Below are positions 1-13,500 of a stretch of 64,000 bases of DNA, in pieces; position 1 is the stretch's first letter; each line of letters opens with the position of its first letter. The notes beneath the pieces are model-generated. The model ran no database searches. It was not told the origin of the DNA and was given only the letters and a program-made list of their open reading frames with translations. Source of the stretch: Halicephalobus mephisto (Eukaryota; Nematoda; Chromadorea; Rhabditida; Panagrolaimidae); NCBI GenBank assembly GCA_009193035.1, contig SWDT01000036.1:248001-312000 (forward strand). Direction: 5' to 3'. The position numbers were made by a program, and so were the translations under genes.

Positions 1-1173
1 ATTTTTGGGATCGAAAATTGAAAAAATTAATTTTTGAAAATCACGCGGTGAAAATTCAGAATCCGAATTCGATGTCTGTTTGGTTTTTTTGAAGTAAATG
101 ATCCTATTTGGACGTCTTCAAAAATTCAGAATTTTGAACAGCACTGAATCTGGATTTTCTGAAAAATTAAAAAATTCCAAATTTTAAAAATCACAAGATC
201 CAAGTTTAAAATTTCACAAGATCGAATCCAATTTTATTTATATTCAATGTTATTACTGTAATTAGCTACATTATCTTGTTAGTACCCCAGTGTGTTGTAA
301 AAATGTAAAATTACTGAACTTGAACCATGGGAAATCAAATTTTAAAAATTCGAATTAAAAAAAATTAAAATATTTTTTAATTAAAAAAATTAAAAAATTT
401 TTTAATTAAAAAAATTAAAATATTTTTTTTTTAAATTAAAAAATGAGCCGTGAAATTGAAAAAATTAAAAGTAAGAAAGTGTGTACACTTCTTAGTTTGC
501 TCCTTCATCTATCTAGAGTAGTAATAGGGTTACTGTAGTTTTGTTAATTTCCACAGTACATGGTGAAACAAAAAATTCAAATTAAACATCGTAAAGCAAG
601 ATACTCGATGGATTTGGATTATTTTTCTTTGTTAAAATTGAGTAATTTTTTAAATAAAAAAATATTGTAAAATTATATTTTTATTTATTTAAACCATATC
701 GGGGAACACTTTTCCTTGTTCAAAAATGACGGAAATGAGTCTGGAACAGAACGCCAAAAATCGAACATCATTTTTGCGATTTTGTACGAACTCAATTGGA
801 TGACTCTGGCACAAAATAGGCAACTTTGAAAAAGATGTAATCTGCGTAATTAAAATTTTATAATTCTGTATACGATAGTCAGATTAATAAATAAAATAAA
901 TAATTTTTGCGATTTGACGAAAATTCTTTATTTTTCGATTTTTGGATTTAAAATTAACTTTTATTTTATAATTTCCTAAATATTACGGAAATACAAGGTT
1001 ATTTAAATTAAATTAAAAAGAAGTTTGAAAATCCATCGAGTATTCGCTGAATTAGAGCGATTTGAATTTTTTGAAACAGTGGATTTCACTGAATCAGATT
1101 TAACCACAACCTACCCCAAGACTTCTTTTTCTGTCGTTTCCCAAACCCTCTCTAATGCTCTTAGCTGTTCCAG
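1..1173. other. AT-rich non-coding DNA, probably an unc-89 intron
   Basis: I see no convincing coding exon here. The stretch is very AT-rich, with an A/T homopolymer-like array of the form AATTAAAAAAATT near 340-435 and one TACTGTAG motif near 530. Coding sequence in the obscurin frame begins only after the acceptor TTCCAG at 1168-1173. That first exon enters in phase 1, needing one base from an upstream exon, so this region is inferred to be the intron before it, with the N-terminal part of unc-89 lying outside the window. Confidence 0.7.
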
Positions 1174-4100
1174 GAGAAGCACCCGAGTTCACTCGTTCCC
1201 TTACAGATCAGTTTGTAGCTCTTGGTAAGGAGATTAGCTTAGAGTGTAGTGTTCGTGGAGTGCCTCAGCCGGTTGTTGACTTTTATAAGGTTACGGAATC
1301 TGGAGAGAAGATTCAACTGGTTACTGGAGGCAGAATCAGCGTCCAACATGACGCTAGTAATACTCACTGGAGAGTCGTCATCAGAAACGCCGAAGCCGGG
1401 GATTACGTCGGATACAAAGCTGAAGCGAAGAATAATGTCGGCACGGCGATTTCTGGAGCGAAAGTTAAGGAGCCTGAACCTGCTACAGAAGAAACGAAAC
1501 CTGTTGAAACGTCTAAAGCGGAAGAGAAACCGCGGGAAAAACGAGAGGAACCTGAATCCACTCCGGGAGACAAAACCAGGAAACTCAAAGACGGAGATAC
1601 TGCAGAAATGGCCGTTGAAGTCACAGGAAAGAAGCCTCCGGAACCTTCTGAGAGAGAACTGTCCAAGACTCCGGAACCCTCGGCTCTCGAAGGTCCCGAT
1701 GCCCCTGCGAAGATTGTCGACGGTCTTCACAACGTCACTTTGAACGAAGGTGACGACGTCGAGTTGACTATCAAAGTTACCGGTAAACCGTATCCTTCTG
1801 TCACTTGGCTCAAGAACGGAGATCCTGTAGCTATGGATGGAGAACATCTCCTCATCAAACGGCTTCCGGACGGCGTCTTCAAGTTGATTTTGAACAAATT
1901 GCGACTTGACGATACCGCCAGATACACCGCCAAAGCTGAAAATAAATTAGGAAAAGATGAAACTTCTGGACAATTGACCGTCAATGAAGAAGTTATTCCT
2001 CCATTGATCGTCGAAAAACTCAAAGGTGTCGAAATTAAAGAACTTCAGACAATTGAAATCTGCACTACTGCAACTGGAAAACCGACTCCTTCTGTTGAAT
2101 GGTACCGTAATGGAGTCAGAGTTACTCCTGATGGAAATAGAATCGTCGAGAAACAGGAAGGAAACCACTTTACGCTTCTCATTCATCAGGCTAAGATCGA
2201 TGAATCTGGCAAGTACACCGTCAAAGCTGTCAACAAAGGAGGTTCGGATGATTCTAGTTCTACCGTAACTGTCAAGGAAGACTTAGAACCTCCGAAATTC
2301 ACCGATACTCTGAGATCGAGAGAAATCAAAGAAGGCCAGTTCAGCGAATTCAATGTTTCTGTCGTCGGGAAGCCTGTTCCTGAAGTTAAATGGTTCAAGG
2401 ACGGCAAAGAGGTCCAAGCCGACGGGGTCCACATCATCATCAAGTCAAATCCAGACTATGGCTATCATTCTTTGAGCATAAAGAACGCAGTCGTGGAGGA
2501 TAGTGGTCTCTATTCTGCCAAAGCCGTCAACAAAGCAGGAGAAGACGAGACATCTGCGAAGTTCAAGGTCCTGGAAGACCTAGAACGACCGGCGATTACT
2601 TCAGGTCTGGTCTCCAAGAAGATCAAAGAAGGTCAGACGACTGAAATGAGCGTTGTTGCCACTGGCCGTCCGAAACCAGACATCAAATGGTTCAAAGACG
2701 GAAACGAAGTCTTTGCCGACGGCACTAGACTCTCAACGAGGGTTGACGATGATGGAACTTACAACCTCATCATCAAAGACGCCAAACTTTCTGATGCAGG
2801 AAATTACACGGCGAAAATCAGCAACAAAGCAGGTTCTACTGAATCCAAGGCTGATTTGGAGGTTATTGAAGATTTGGAACCTCCAGAATTTGTCGGAAAA
2901 TTGAAATCTCTAGAACTGGTCGAAGGAGACGAAGCTCAACTTTCTGTTTTGGTTACTGGAAAACCAGAACCTCAAGTCGAATTCTTCAAGAACGGACAAC
3001 CTGTCCAGCCCGACGGAAACAGAATCATCTTGAAATCCGAAGGCAACGGAAGACACACTCTTTTCGTTAAAGAAGCTATTTTGGACGATACGGCTTCCTA
3101 CTCTGCCAAAGCGACGAATAAAGTCGCATCAGTCGAAACTAAATGCAAAGTTTACGTCGGAGAATTCACCGAAGCTCCCAGATTCACAGAAAAACTAAAA
3201 GATCTCCAAATTAACGAATCCGAAACTGCTGTGTTTGAGTGTACTGTAGTCGGAAAACCAAAGCCCGAAGTCAACTGGTTCAAGGATGGACGACCTGTTT
3301 TCATCGACAACAAGAGAATTTTCGAAACTGTTCAGGAATCTGGAAAGAGGATTCTGAAAATCGAAAAAACGAACAAAGACGATGTTGGAAGTTACTCTTG
3401 TCAAGCTGTCAATAAAATTGGAGCTAGTTCCACCAAATGCGAATTGAAATTGATCGGTGTTGTCGTCAAGACTGAGACTCCGAGACTTCCGACCTTCGAA
3501 GTCGGATTGAAGCCCCAGACGGTCAAACCAGGAGAACAAGCGGTCTTCGAAGCCAAAGTTGACGAAACGACCAAACCAGAAATCGTCTGGTTCAAGAACG
3601 GCGTTCCTGTCAAGGAATCTGACAACGTCCTCATTCAGCATCTTCCTGATGGTACTGTGAAATTAGTCATCAAGAACGCCAGACCTGAAGACGTCGGAAC
3701 GTACAAAGTTGAAGCCTTCAACCCCGCCGGCAAGTCTGCTTCCGAAGCTCCTCTTAAATACGCCGAGGAGCAGGAGGTTCCAGAAGTCAAAACAGAACCT
3801 TCCGAACCCCTCCCGAGATTCGAAGTGCCATTGCAACCTCAGACCGTCAAACCGAACGAACAAGTCGTTTTCGAAGCGAAAGTGGCGGTTTACTCCCAGC
3901 CAGAGGTCAAGTGGTTCAAGGACAACCAAGAAGTCAAGCCATCAGATCAAGTCCTCATTGAACAGTTCCCTGATGGTACTGTTAAACTAGTAATCAAAAA
4001 TGCCAAGCCTGAAGACGTAGGGAACTACAGAGTCGAGGTCGCCACGAGGGCCGGACAAGCTCAATCTCAGGCCCCGTTGAAATACGCCACGGAGAAACCG

Positions 4101-4566
4101 ATCGAAAAAGCTCTTGAAGATTCTGAAAACCTTAAACCTTTGTTCATTCAGCCTCTGAAACAACAAGCAGTAAAAGAAGGCGATACAGTAACCTTCGAAT
4201 GCAAGGTTAACGAAGCTTCTCATCCAGATATCCAATGGTACAGAGACGACGTTCCTATCGACACCAAACCGAATATTTTAATCGAACACAGACCTGATGG
4301 AACTCTGAGACTGACGGTGAAGAACGTCAGAAGCGAAGACATCGGGAACTACAGATGCGAAGCTGCGAACAAAGCAGGAAAGGCTCAGACTGAAGCTCCG
4401 TTGAAGTACGCCCAGATGATCGATTTGAGGATTCCAGGCGAAGAAGTAGGTGTTCTCGATGAAGAACTCGAGGAAGAACCCAAGAAAATCAAAGTCACTG
4501 AAGATAAAACTACGAAAGCTGTGGAAACAATTGCACACACTAGAGCGGAATACGTGGTTATCCAAG
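1174..4566 (+). CDS. unc-89: unc-89 exon: Ig domains 1-10 with a charged linker
   Basis: This is one open frame of 1,131 codons entered in phase 1 from acceptor TTCCAG and left in phase 1 at GTGATT. The first Ig (about codons 1-95) is followed by a Glu/Lys/Pro/Ser-rich linker of about 75 residues, and then nine tandem Ig (I-set) repeats, each opening with a P-x-F/I-x-x-x-L type strand and carrying a G-x-P-x-P-x-V-x-W-F/Y-K core. Many of these repeats lack the canonical Cys pair, which is common in titin-like I-set domains. The linker contains a piece resembling the front half of an Ig (around 1580-1645). Confidence 0.93.
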
Positions 4567-7500
4567 GTGATTCGATATATCGATTTTCTCTTTTCTATCC
4601 CCCGGAAGTACACACTTTCTATCAAATTATTAATTTCCGATCTTTTTACTAATCATTTCCGAAAAATTACGGCTCTGTTTCGGTTAAAAACAAAATCAAC
4701 GGGGAAATCAAAGTCAAGGTTGATTATCTTGTTTAAACTCGGAGTTTCATATATCAAAACCCGGAAATTATTCATTTTCCATCCATTATATTCAGCTAGG
4801 AGCAATCTATATAAGATAATAGATAATTTAACAGATGGCAAATGAATAATTTTCAAAATTTGATATATGAAGCTTGAAATTCGAACGAGATAAACATCTT
4901 CAAGTTCAAGGTTCATTTACTTTTACATTTCTCCCTTTTTTCAGATGACATTGAATCCCTAGATAAACGAGAAGCAGGGGCTCCAGAATTTGTTCAACTT
5001 CTGAGATCTGCTTTGACTTCGAAGGGAGGCGAGGCGGTCCTCAGATGCAAGGTCAAAGGAGAACCCAGACCGAATATCCAGTGGACTAAACAAGGAAAAC
5101 CTCTAGAAATGTCAAATAGAATCACTACGGAATACTTGGAAGATGGAAGCATTACTTTGACGATAAAGGACGCTGTGGATTCAGATGCTGGAGAATACAG
5201 ATGCGAAGCTTCTAACGACTACGGATCCGCTTGGACTGAGGCTCCGGTCATCTTGGCTGCTATGGGACAGTTGCCCAAGGACGGCGAAGCTCCAGATTTC
5301 GTCGAGCCTGTCAGACCGGTTACAGTAAAACAAGGAACTACTGCGGTGCTCCAGGGCAAGATCTCCGGAGTCCCCGCCCCTGCTGTCAAGTGGTACAAGG
5401 CAGGAAAGGAGATCCTGAAGTCCGACACCAGATACGAAATCGAATCTACTTCTGACGGAATTGAGAAACTCATCCTGAAAGACGCGAAATTCGAAGATAT
5501 CGGAGAATATCGTTGCGAAATCACGAACAAGTGGGGAGATGCGTTTTCTGACGCGACTTTGACTGTTCATGCCGCGGGCACTTTGGAGGACGGGAACCTA
5601 GGCCAAGTCGTGCCTGTCTTCACAAGGACTCTTCAAGAAACAACAGCGAAAGAGAACGAACATCTGGAGTTCGAATGCGAAGTCGGAGGCAGTCCTGCTC
5701 CCGAGATCCGCTGGCTCAAAGACGGAAAACCAGTCGAATCCGATCAAAGAATCAAACAAGTTGTCGAAGGAAACGGTACAGCCAAACTTATCATCGACAA
5801 AGCTAAAATTGCAGATGCAGGAAAATACACTTGTGAAGCCGCGAATGAAGCCGGCAGAGCTAAAACAGAAGCTCCTTTGCACGTTGAAAAAGCGGAAGAA
5901 AAAGAACAAAAATATAAAGAAGAAAAATCTCCAGAATTCACGCAAAATTTGAAACCAGTCCAAGTCGCAGAAGGAGAACCGATAACTCTGGAAGCCAAGG
6001 TCGACGGACATCCGCCCCCGACGGTCAAGTGGTACAAGAACGGAGACGAATTGAAGCCGGGAGAAGGCGTCCAGATGGAGTCCACTCCGGACGGCCTCAA
6101 TAAGCTCGTCATCGAGGAAGCCAAACTTGAAGATGCTGGAAAATACAAAATCCAAGCTGTCAACGACTTGGGCAAGGCCGAAAGCGAAGCTCCAGTTACA
6201 GTATCTTCTGCAGAAAAACCACTAAAATTGAAGAAGGGATTAAAGGATCAAGAAGTTCAAGAAGGTTCCCGGGTCGATCTCGGGGTCGAAGTCGAAGGAA
6301 AACCCTCTTCCGTCAAGTGGTACAAGGACAACAAAGAATTGGAGGAATCCAGTCAGACCCATGTCCAGAAAACCACAGAACAAGAATACAAGCTCTCCAT
6401 CGAAAAAACCGAACTTAACGGCACTGGAAATTATCGTGTTGTTTTGTCCACGGAAAAAGATTCTGTTCAATCTTCTTGTCGGATTACTGTAACTCCTAAA
6501 GGACCTCCAGAAGACACCACAGGAGACAGACCGACCTTCAAGAAAGGCCTCTCCGATCAGAAGGTCCCCAAGGCATCGCCCCTCAGACTCGAGATCGAAG
6601 TCGACGGAAAACCGAAGGAAATCAAATGGTACCGTAATGGAAACGAACTCAAACCCGACGGAAACAAAGTCAAAACTGAAGATCTCGGCAACGGCAAATA
6701 TGCCCTCGTCATCCCGAGTGTTGGAGACGAAGATTTCGGGATTTATTCTGTCGTTGTTTCGAACGACAAAGGAAGTGCGGAGTCTAAAGCTAACGTTACT
6801 GAAGATGGTAAGTTTGGGATAAATTTTATTGGATTCGATCGAGCAATTTGAAACTTGGATCACTCAAAAAAGTAATAACGGGTGTAGGGGAAAACATGGT
6901 GATCAAAAAATCCAGGATATCCACGACCGTATCCATGATCATCAAGGTGTCCATGACCGTAGGGGATTCCAAAGTGATGTCCATGGAAAGGTCCATATCC
7001 ATAGTGGCCGTGGAAAGGACCGTCAATAAGGTCTGAAAATTAAGGTTCATATATTATTTTCGAATTCAAAATACATTAAAGGTGAAATCCATATATGGAA
7101 AGTCAATTTTAATATATGGACTTACTAAACTCATCAAAATTCTAAAGAAGAAAGTTTGAAACTTTGTGTTTATATATTACTTTTCGACAAAGATTCTGTT
7201 AAAAGTAAAGTTCATATATGAAAAGTCAATTTTAACATATGAATACACTAAATCTATCGAAATTCCGGAAAAATTAAAAGTTTGTGTTTATATATTACTT
7301 TTCGACAAAGATTCTGTTAGAAACAAATTCCATATATGAAAGGTATTGTCGATATATGAACTCACCGCTAGCAGTGCCATATGCGACACAAATAACGAGA
7401 AGAGTGAAAATAATTTTGAAAAAAGTCATTTGTTGGATCTTAAAGTAAATGAGGAGTAAATCTGGCCTTCAAAATTTTGATTTTATAGTGTTTTAACTTG

Positions 7501-10500
7501 AGCAAAACTAGTTTAGCATCATGTCATTATGATGCCACATTAATGGGAATTATCTCCGAATCATGTAATATTTGTTTTTTCAGACGGTGCAGGTAAGCCG
7601 GAGATTGTCAGTGGGCTCAAGCCGGTCTCTGTGAAACCGGGAGAAAGAGCTGCTTTCGAAGTCGAAACCAAGGGCCCAGTCAAGCAAGTCAAATGGTTGG
7701 TTTTTTACTTTTTTATGTATGGATTTTTATTAGGTAGACGTGTTTTATCTGATGAGACAAGTTTTTCGTGATAATTGAGCCGAAACTTGAAGGATTGATA
7801 TATGGCAAATTATTCTTGGAACTAAAACAAGTTTATTGAAATTAGACCTTCATATATTAACTTCGCAGATAATCCATTTATTTGAGGTTTTTGATGGATT
7901 AAATGTGGGGTTTATATATGGAATTTCAATTTTGACGAAGATTTACGTATGGATTTGAGTTTTCCGGAAAGTTCATATATCAATCCCTAATCTAACAGCT
8001 TTTTGATTAACTATTTTTGATTTTTTAGGTACAAGAACGGAGAAGAGCTCAAAGATGCCCAAACAGAAGAATTCAACGGCAAGAAATTCCGACTTGTTAT
8101 TCCATCTGCCAAAGCCGAAGATGCCGGAAACTACAAAGTCGTTGTTGTCAACGATTCTGGATCTGCTGATTCTTCTGCTCCTCTTACTGTATCTGGTGGA
8201 ACTCCAATCAAGTTCGTCAAACCGCTTCAGGACGTTACTGCCGACAAAGGCTCCGATGTTCCTCTCGAAGTCGAACTTGACAGACCTCCCAAGGACCTCA
8301 AATGGTACAAGAACGGAAACGAAATCAAACCAGGAGACAAGGAACAACCCAAGAAAATCTCCGACACCAAGTACCAACTGCTCGTTCCGGATGTGGATGC
8401 AGATGGGAACTTCAAAGTCGTCGCTACTTCTGACGAGGACGTGCCTTCTGATTCCAGCTGTGCTTTGACTGTGAAGCTTCCAGGAGAACCGAAACTGGAG
8501 TTCTTGAAGCCGTTGAAGGACACAGAAGTTGTCGAAGGAGAAAAAGCCGAATTCGAGGTCGAAACCAACGCCAAACCGAAGACCGTCAAATGGTACAAGA
8601 ACGGCAATGAAATCAAGCCTTCTGATGCTCATTTCGAAATCAAACAAGTCGGAGACACTAAATACAAATTAATCATCCCGAAATCGGACAAGAACGATGC
8701 TGGAACTTTCAAGGTTGTTCTTGAAAACGCCTCAGGGCCTGTGGATTCTTCTGCTGGCTTGACTGTCAAGACTGGCGCCAAGAATCCTCCGAAGATCACC
8801 AAAGGACTCGAGGACACAGCTGTTGCTAAAGGAGATGCCCTCATATTTGAAGTGAAAATCGACGGAGATGTGGACACCATCAAATGGCTCAAGGACGGTC
8901 AACCCGTCGAGAAAGTCAATCCCACAGCGAAAATCGAAAAAATCGACAACACCTACAGACTCACGATTCCCAAGACAGACACTCCTGATTCCGGTCAGTA
9001 CACCGTCGAAGCCAGTAATCCCGGAGGCAAAGCTACATCCAGTGCCGCAGGGGAAGTGGACGAGAAGCCGGAAATCGTCAAAGGACTTGTTCCAAGCAAA
9101 GTTGATGAAGGTGATGACGTCATTTTCAAAGTCGAAGTCAGTGCTCCTGTCAGAGAAGTCAAATGGTTCAAGAACGGTCAAGAAGTTAAACCTAGTGCTC
9201 ATTTCCAACCTAAACAAATTTCTCCAAAGAAATTTGAATTAACAATTAACAAAGCCCAACTGGACGATGGAGCCACTTACAAGGTTGTCCTCGGGAACAA
9301 GGCCGGATCTTGTGAATCCGCAGCTGATCTGGAAGTGGCCAAACCGAACGTTCTGAAACTAGTCAAAGGACTGAGCGATGTGGACGTCGATGAAGGCCAG
9401 CCTTTGGTGCTTTCTTGTAAAATTGACGGAATTCCGAAATCCGTCAAATGGTTCAAAAATGGAAAAGAAGTTTCTCCAGACGAAAGAATCAAAATTGAAG
9501 GAAATCCGGACACTGGAGAATATGCACTTAAAATCGATTCTTCTGTGCCTTCAGATGGCGCGGCTTACAGAGTCCTCTTCGCCAACGAAAAAGGAGAACT
9601 TCAATCTGGAGCTGTGGCCCACGTCAAAGCCGGAAAGAAGAAGGAAGAAGAAACCACTTCGCCGACCTTCATCACGCCTCTGGCTGATGTCGACATTGAA
9701 GAAGGCGATGCTTTGACTCTCAAGTGCAAAATCGGAGGTGTTCCTCAACCAGAAGTCAAATGGTACAGGAATGGAGAAGAACTCAAGCCTTCTGACAGAA
9801 TCACGATCAGATTGGCCATGGATGGAACTGCTACTTTGAGGATTCTGGATTCTAAGAAATCAGATGCAGGATCCTACAAGATTGTCGCTAAGAATCCCGC
9901 TGGAGAAATTGATTCTTCTTGTAAAGTCGGAGTTTTGTCTCCAGATGAAATGCCATGTGGACCAAAATTCGTCGTTCCTCTCAGAAGCACCGATGCTCCG
10001 CTCGGAGCCAAGGCTGAATTCAACGTCAAAGTCAGAGGAGTTCCTAAACCAGAAATCAGATTCCAGATCGATGGAAAGAATCTCGCAATTGACGGAACCA
10101 GGATCACTCTCGAAGACATGCATGATGGTAACTGGTGTCTCACCGTCCGGGACCTCAAGGAAGAAGACTTCGGAACTCTCCGTTGTGTGGCCGAGAACCC
10201 CCATGGCAAAGATGAATGTGAATGTAAATTTGAACAAACTGGTGCTCGAGGTCCCAAACCGAGAGACGAAGAAGGATATCCTCCAAGATTCAACGTACCT
10301 CTTTGGGACAGAAGAATCCCTGAAGGCCAACTCATGTTCATCGAGTGCCATGTCGACGCGAAGCCTCTGGCCGAGATCACTTGGACCTTCAATGGAGACG
10401 AATTAAAATCGGCCCAAGGAATCCAGGTCGAAAACACTCCTGAAGGCGCTTGTAGAGTCAGAATCAACGAATTCACGGAAAAATATGTCGGAACTTATAA

Positions 10501-13500
10501 ATGTTTCGCGAAAAATGAATACGGTACAGCAGACACTATTGCTAATTTGAACGTTGAAGTTCCGAAAGAAGAACAAATAGAAGAAAAAATTGAATATCCT
10601 CCTAAATTTAATCCTGGTCTTGAAGATAAAAGTCTCAAAGAAGGAGATTGTCTTAATCTCTCTTGCAAAGTCGATGCTGTCCCGACTGCCCACATCACCT
10701 GGTACAAGGACGGTCTCCCGGTCAAAGCTTCGGACAGACTCAAGTGGACCTACGATCCTAATTCCGGAGAAATCACCCTTACAGTGTCCGATGTCCGTGA
10801 TGGAGATGATGGAGCTTATCGTTGTGTGGCTTCTAATCATCTGGGAGCTACGAATACTGCTTGTATGGTTTCTGTGAAGACCAAAAAGGAAGAAATCAAG
10901 AAACAAGGAGAAGAACCCGTCTTCACCAAGGGTCTCATCGATCAGTACGTCGACAGAGGAGAAACCATCGAACTTCATTGTGCTGTTAGAGGCGATCCAA
11001 TGCCGGAAATCAAATGGTACAGAAATGGAATCCTTCTCAGACCTTCCGCGAGAATCACCATTGAGAATACTCCTGACGGAAACTGCAAACTTATTGTGAA
11101 AGACGTTTCTATGAGTGATGAAGGAATGTACAGATGCGAAGCAGAAAATCCACTCGGAAAAGCCAAGACCCAATCTACTGCTCACGTCCAGATGGCGATC
11201 AAGAGAGAAAAGACTCCGATTATCGAAGGAGAAATGCCCAAGTTCGTTATTCCGCTGGACGACGCTTCGGTTAGACCTGGAGGAATGATCGAACTAGAAT
11301 GCAAGGTGAGTGGTTAGACTATTAAAGAAAGTACTATATCAGATTGAAACTTCGATATATGAAAACTCACTTTGGATATATAAAACTAAAAACTCACTTA
11401 AATTAAAAAATTCATATATCGAAACTTCATCAGTAGGTTTCATAAGTATTTTTAATGTGTCGATTTTTGTTTCGATATATGAAAGTTAATTTTGGAAAAA
11501 TCGCACAAAAATTTAGTTTTTCATATATGAATTTTTATTTTTCTAGGTTACTGGTGTTCCGATGCCAACATTGAAATGGAGCAAAGATGGACAACCACTT
11601 CTTGAAGACAACAGATTCGAATGGGATAATCAACCCGAAAAAGGAACTTATAGATTGACGATTAAGAACGCTACTCTTCATGACGAAGGTACTTACCGTG
11701 CTGTTGCTACAAATGAAAGTGGTTCAGCTAACACTAAAGCTATGATCAGGATCGATGATGGAGTCTTCGGTGCTAAGGCTCCTCCGTCAACTGCTCCGAG
11801 AATCACTGCTAGATTGTCTGATGTCAGGGTTGTTGAAGGACAGCCGTTGAGACTTGAATGCAAAGTTGAAGGAGAACCGACTCCTGAAGTCGTCTGGTAC
11901 AAAGACGGAGAAAAAGTTCATCCATCTGATCGTGTTCAGATCGAAGTTGCTCCTGATGGCACTTCTAGACTCGTCGTCCCCAAGGCCACGATGGACGATG
12001 ACGGACTTTACAGAGTTATCGCTACAAATCCCGCTGGATCTGCTGTGGATAAATGCACAGCTACAGTGAGACGTGCTCCTAAGGGACTTGATGAAGGAAT
12101 CAGAGCATCTCCAGGAAGAACCTTCGACTCTTCTAAAGCACCCCGTTGCATGGTGCCTCTGGACAACGTCAGAGTGCCTGAGGGCCAGCCATTCAAGCTC
12201 CGTTGCAAGTTCGTAGGAGAACCCAAACCGGCCATCAAGTGGTTCAAAGACGGAGAAAGGATCTACTCTTACGACAGAATGAAGCTCGTTGAACACGGAG
12301 ATGGCACTTGCGAACTCATCGTGGAATCCGCTTCGAAATCAGATGCCGGAATGTACCGCTGTGTGGCAGAAAACGACTTCGGATCCGCCAGAACTACTTG
12401 TGAAGTTTCCGTTCAACGTGAGTTTTTGATTTTTTACAAAGGTTAAGCGGTGTTTTGGAACTTCAAAGAAAACACGAAAGGTCAACAAGGGTCAATGATC
12501 AATTAAGATTTTAAAATGGTTTGTCGGAAAAGTTAAATTCCATGGTTCATTATGAAATTAAATTAAATTGTAAAAAATTTCCAAAGGTCATTCAAGGTCA
12601 ATCATCTGGTTGATCTCACGTGACTAGGATTTTTCGAAAGTTACTGTAATTTCAAAATTAAAGACAATTTTAAAAAAATTAATTTTTTAAAGAAAAAAAT
12701 TTTTTTTAATAATTTTGAAATTAAAAATTTTTTTATTTATTAAAATTGTTTCAAATTTAAATTTTTTGTTTCGAGGAAAATTTAAACAGTAATTTTGGAT
12801 TTTGTTAAATTGAAATTAAAAGATTATTCGTCTCGAGACCAAAGTTGAAAATTTTTGAATTTTGACCTGAATTGATTTTTCGAATGTCTTTGTTGTCCGG
12901 GATACTGTAGCCTTGTTTTCTTCTTTTTGATGGTGGTATCTATTCTGAATCCCTCATTATCCCCTTTTTAGTGAAAGACAGAACGAAGAGGAATCTGGAG
13001 GATCAACTTCGAGAAGGCAATGCCCCAGGGTTCTCGATTCCACTTGTGATGAAGAGAGCTCGTGCTGGGGATACTGTAGTTTTTGAATGTTTGCCTTATG
13101 GAAAACCGTTCCCTACTATCAAATGGCTTAAAGATGGAATTGAGCTTCTTCCTGGAGACGGTATCGCAATTGAAGCTCTTCCTGATGGAACTCAGAAATT
13201 GATCGTCAATAATGTCGATTTCTTGAGCGAAGGTTATTATCGCTGTGTCGCCACCAACGAACACGGTACGGCATCCACCAAAGCGGAGTTGGCCGTCACT
13301 GGTAAGAAGGGTCCCGTCCGGAAAAGTAAAGGGACAGGATTTGGAGTAGTCTTGAAGAGAATTTTTTTCGAAAAAAATATTCTAAAACGAAAAGGAAAGA
13401 AATAATTTCAAAAAATGGGTCTTAACTGGAAAATTTATTTTTTAAATAGGTCCTGAATGGAGTTTTTTAAAAGTATTTCTCACAACGAAAATTCATCAAT

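Noticed and set aside
1025..1228. Short frame overlapping the start of the first unc-89 exon
   Set aside because: It is in another frame from the Ig-coding exon and ends inside it; no codon or domain signal.
1239..12296. Many long open frames on the strand opposite and in alternate frames of the Ig exons
   Set aside because: They mirror the biased codon use of the Ig repeats and show no domain, start or splice signals of their own.
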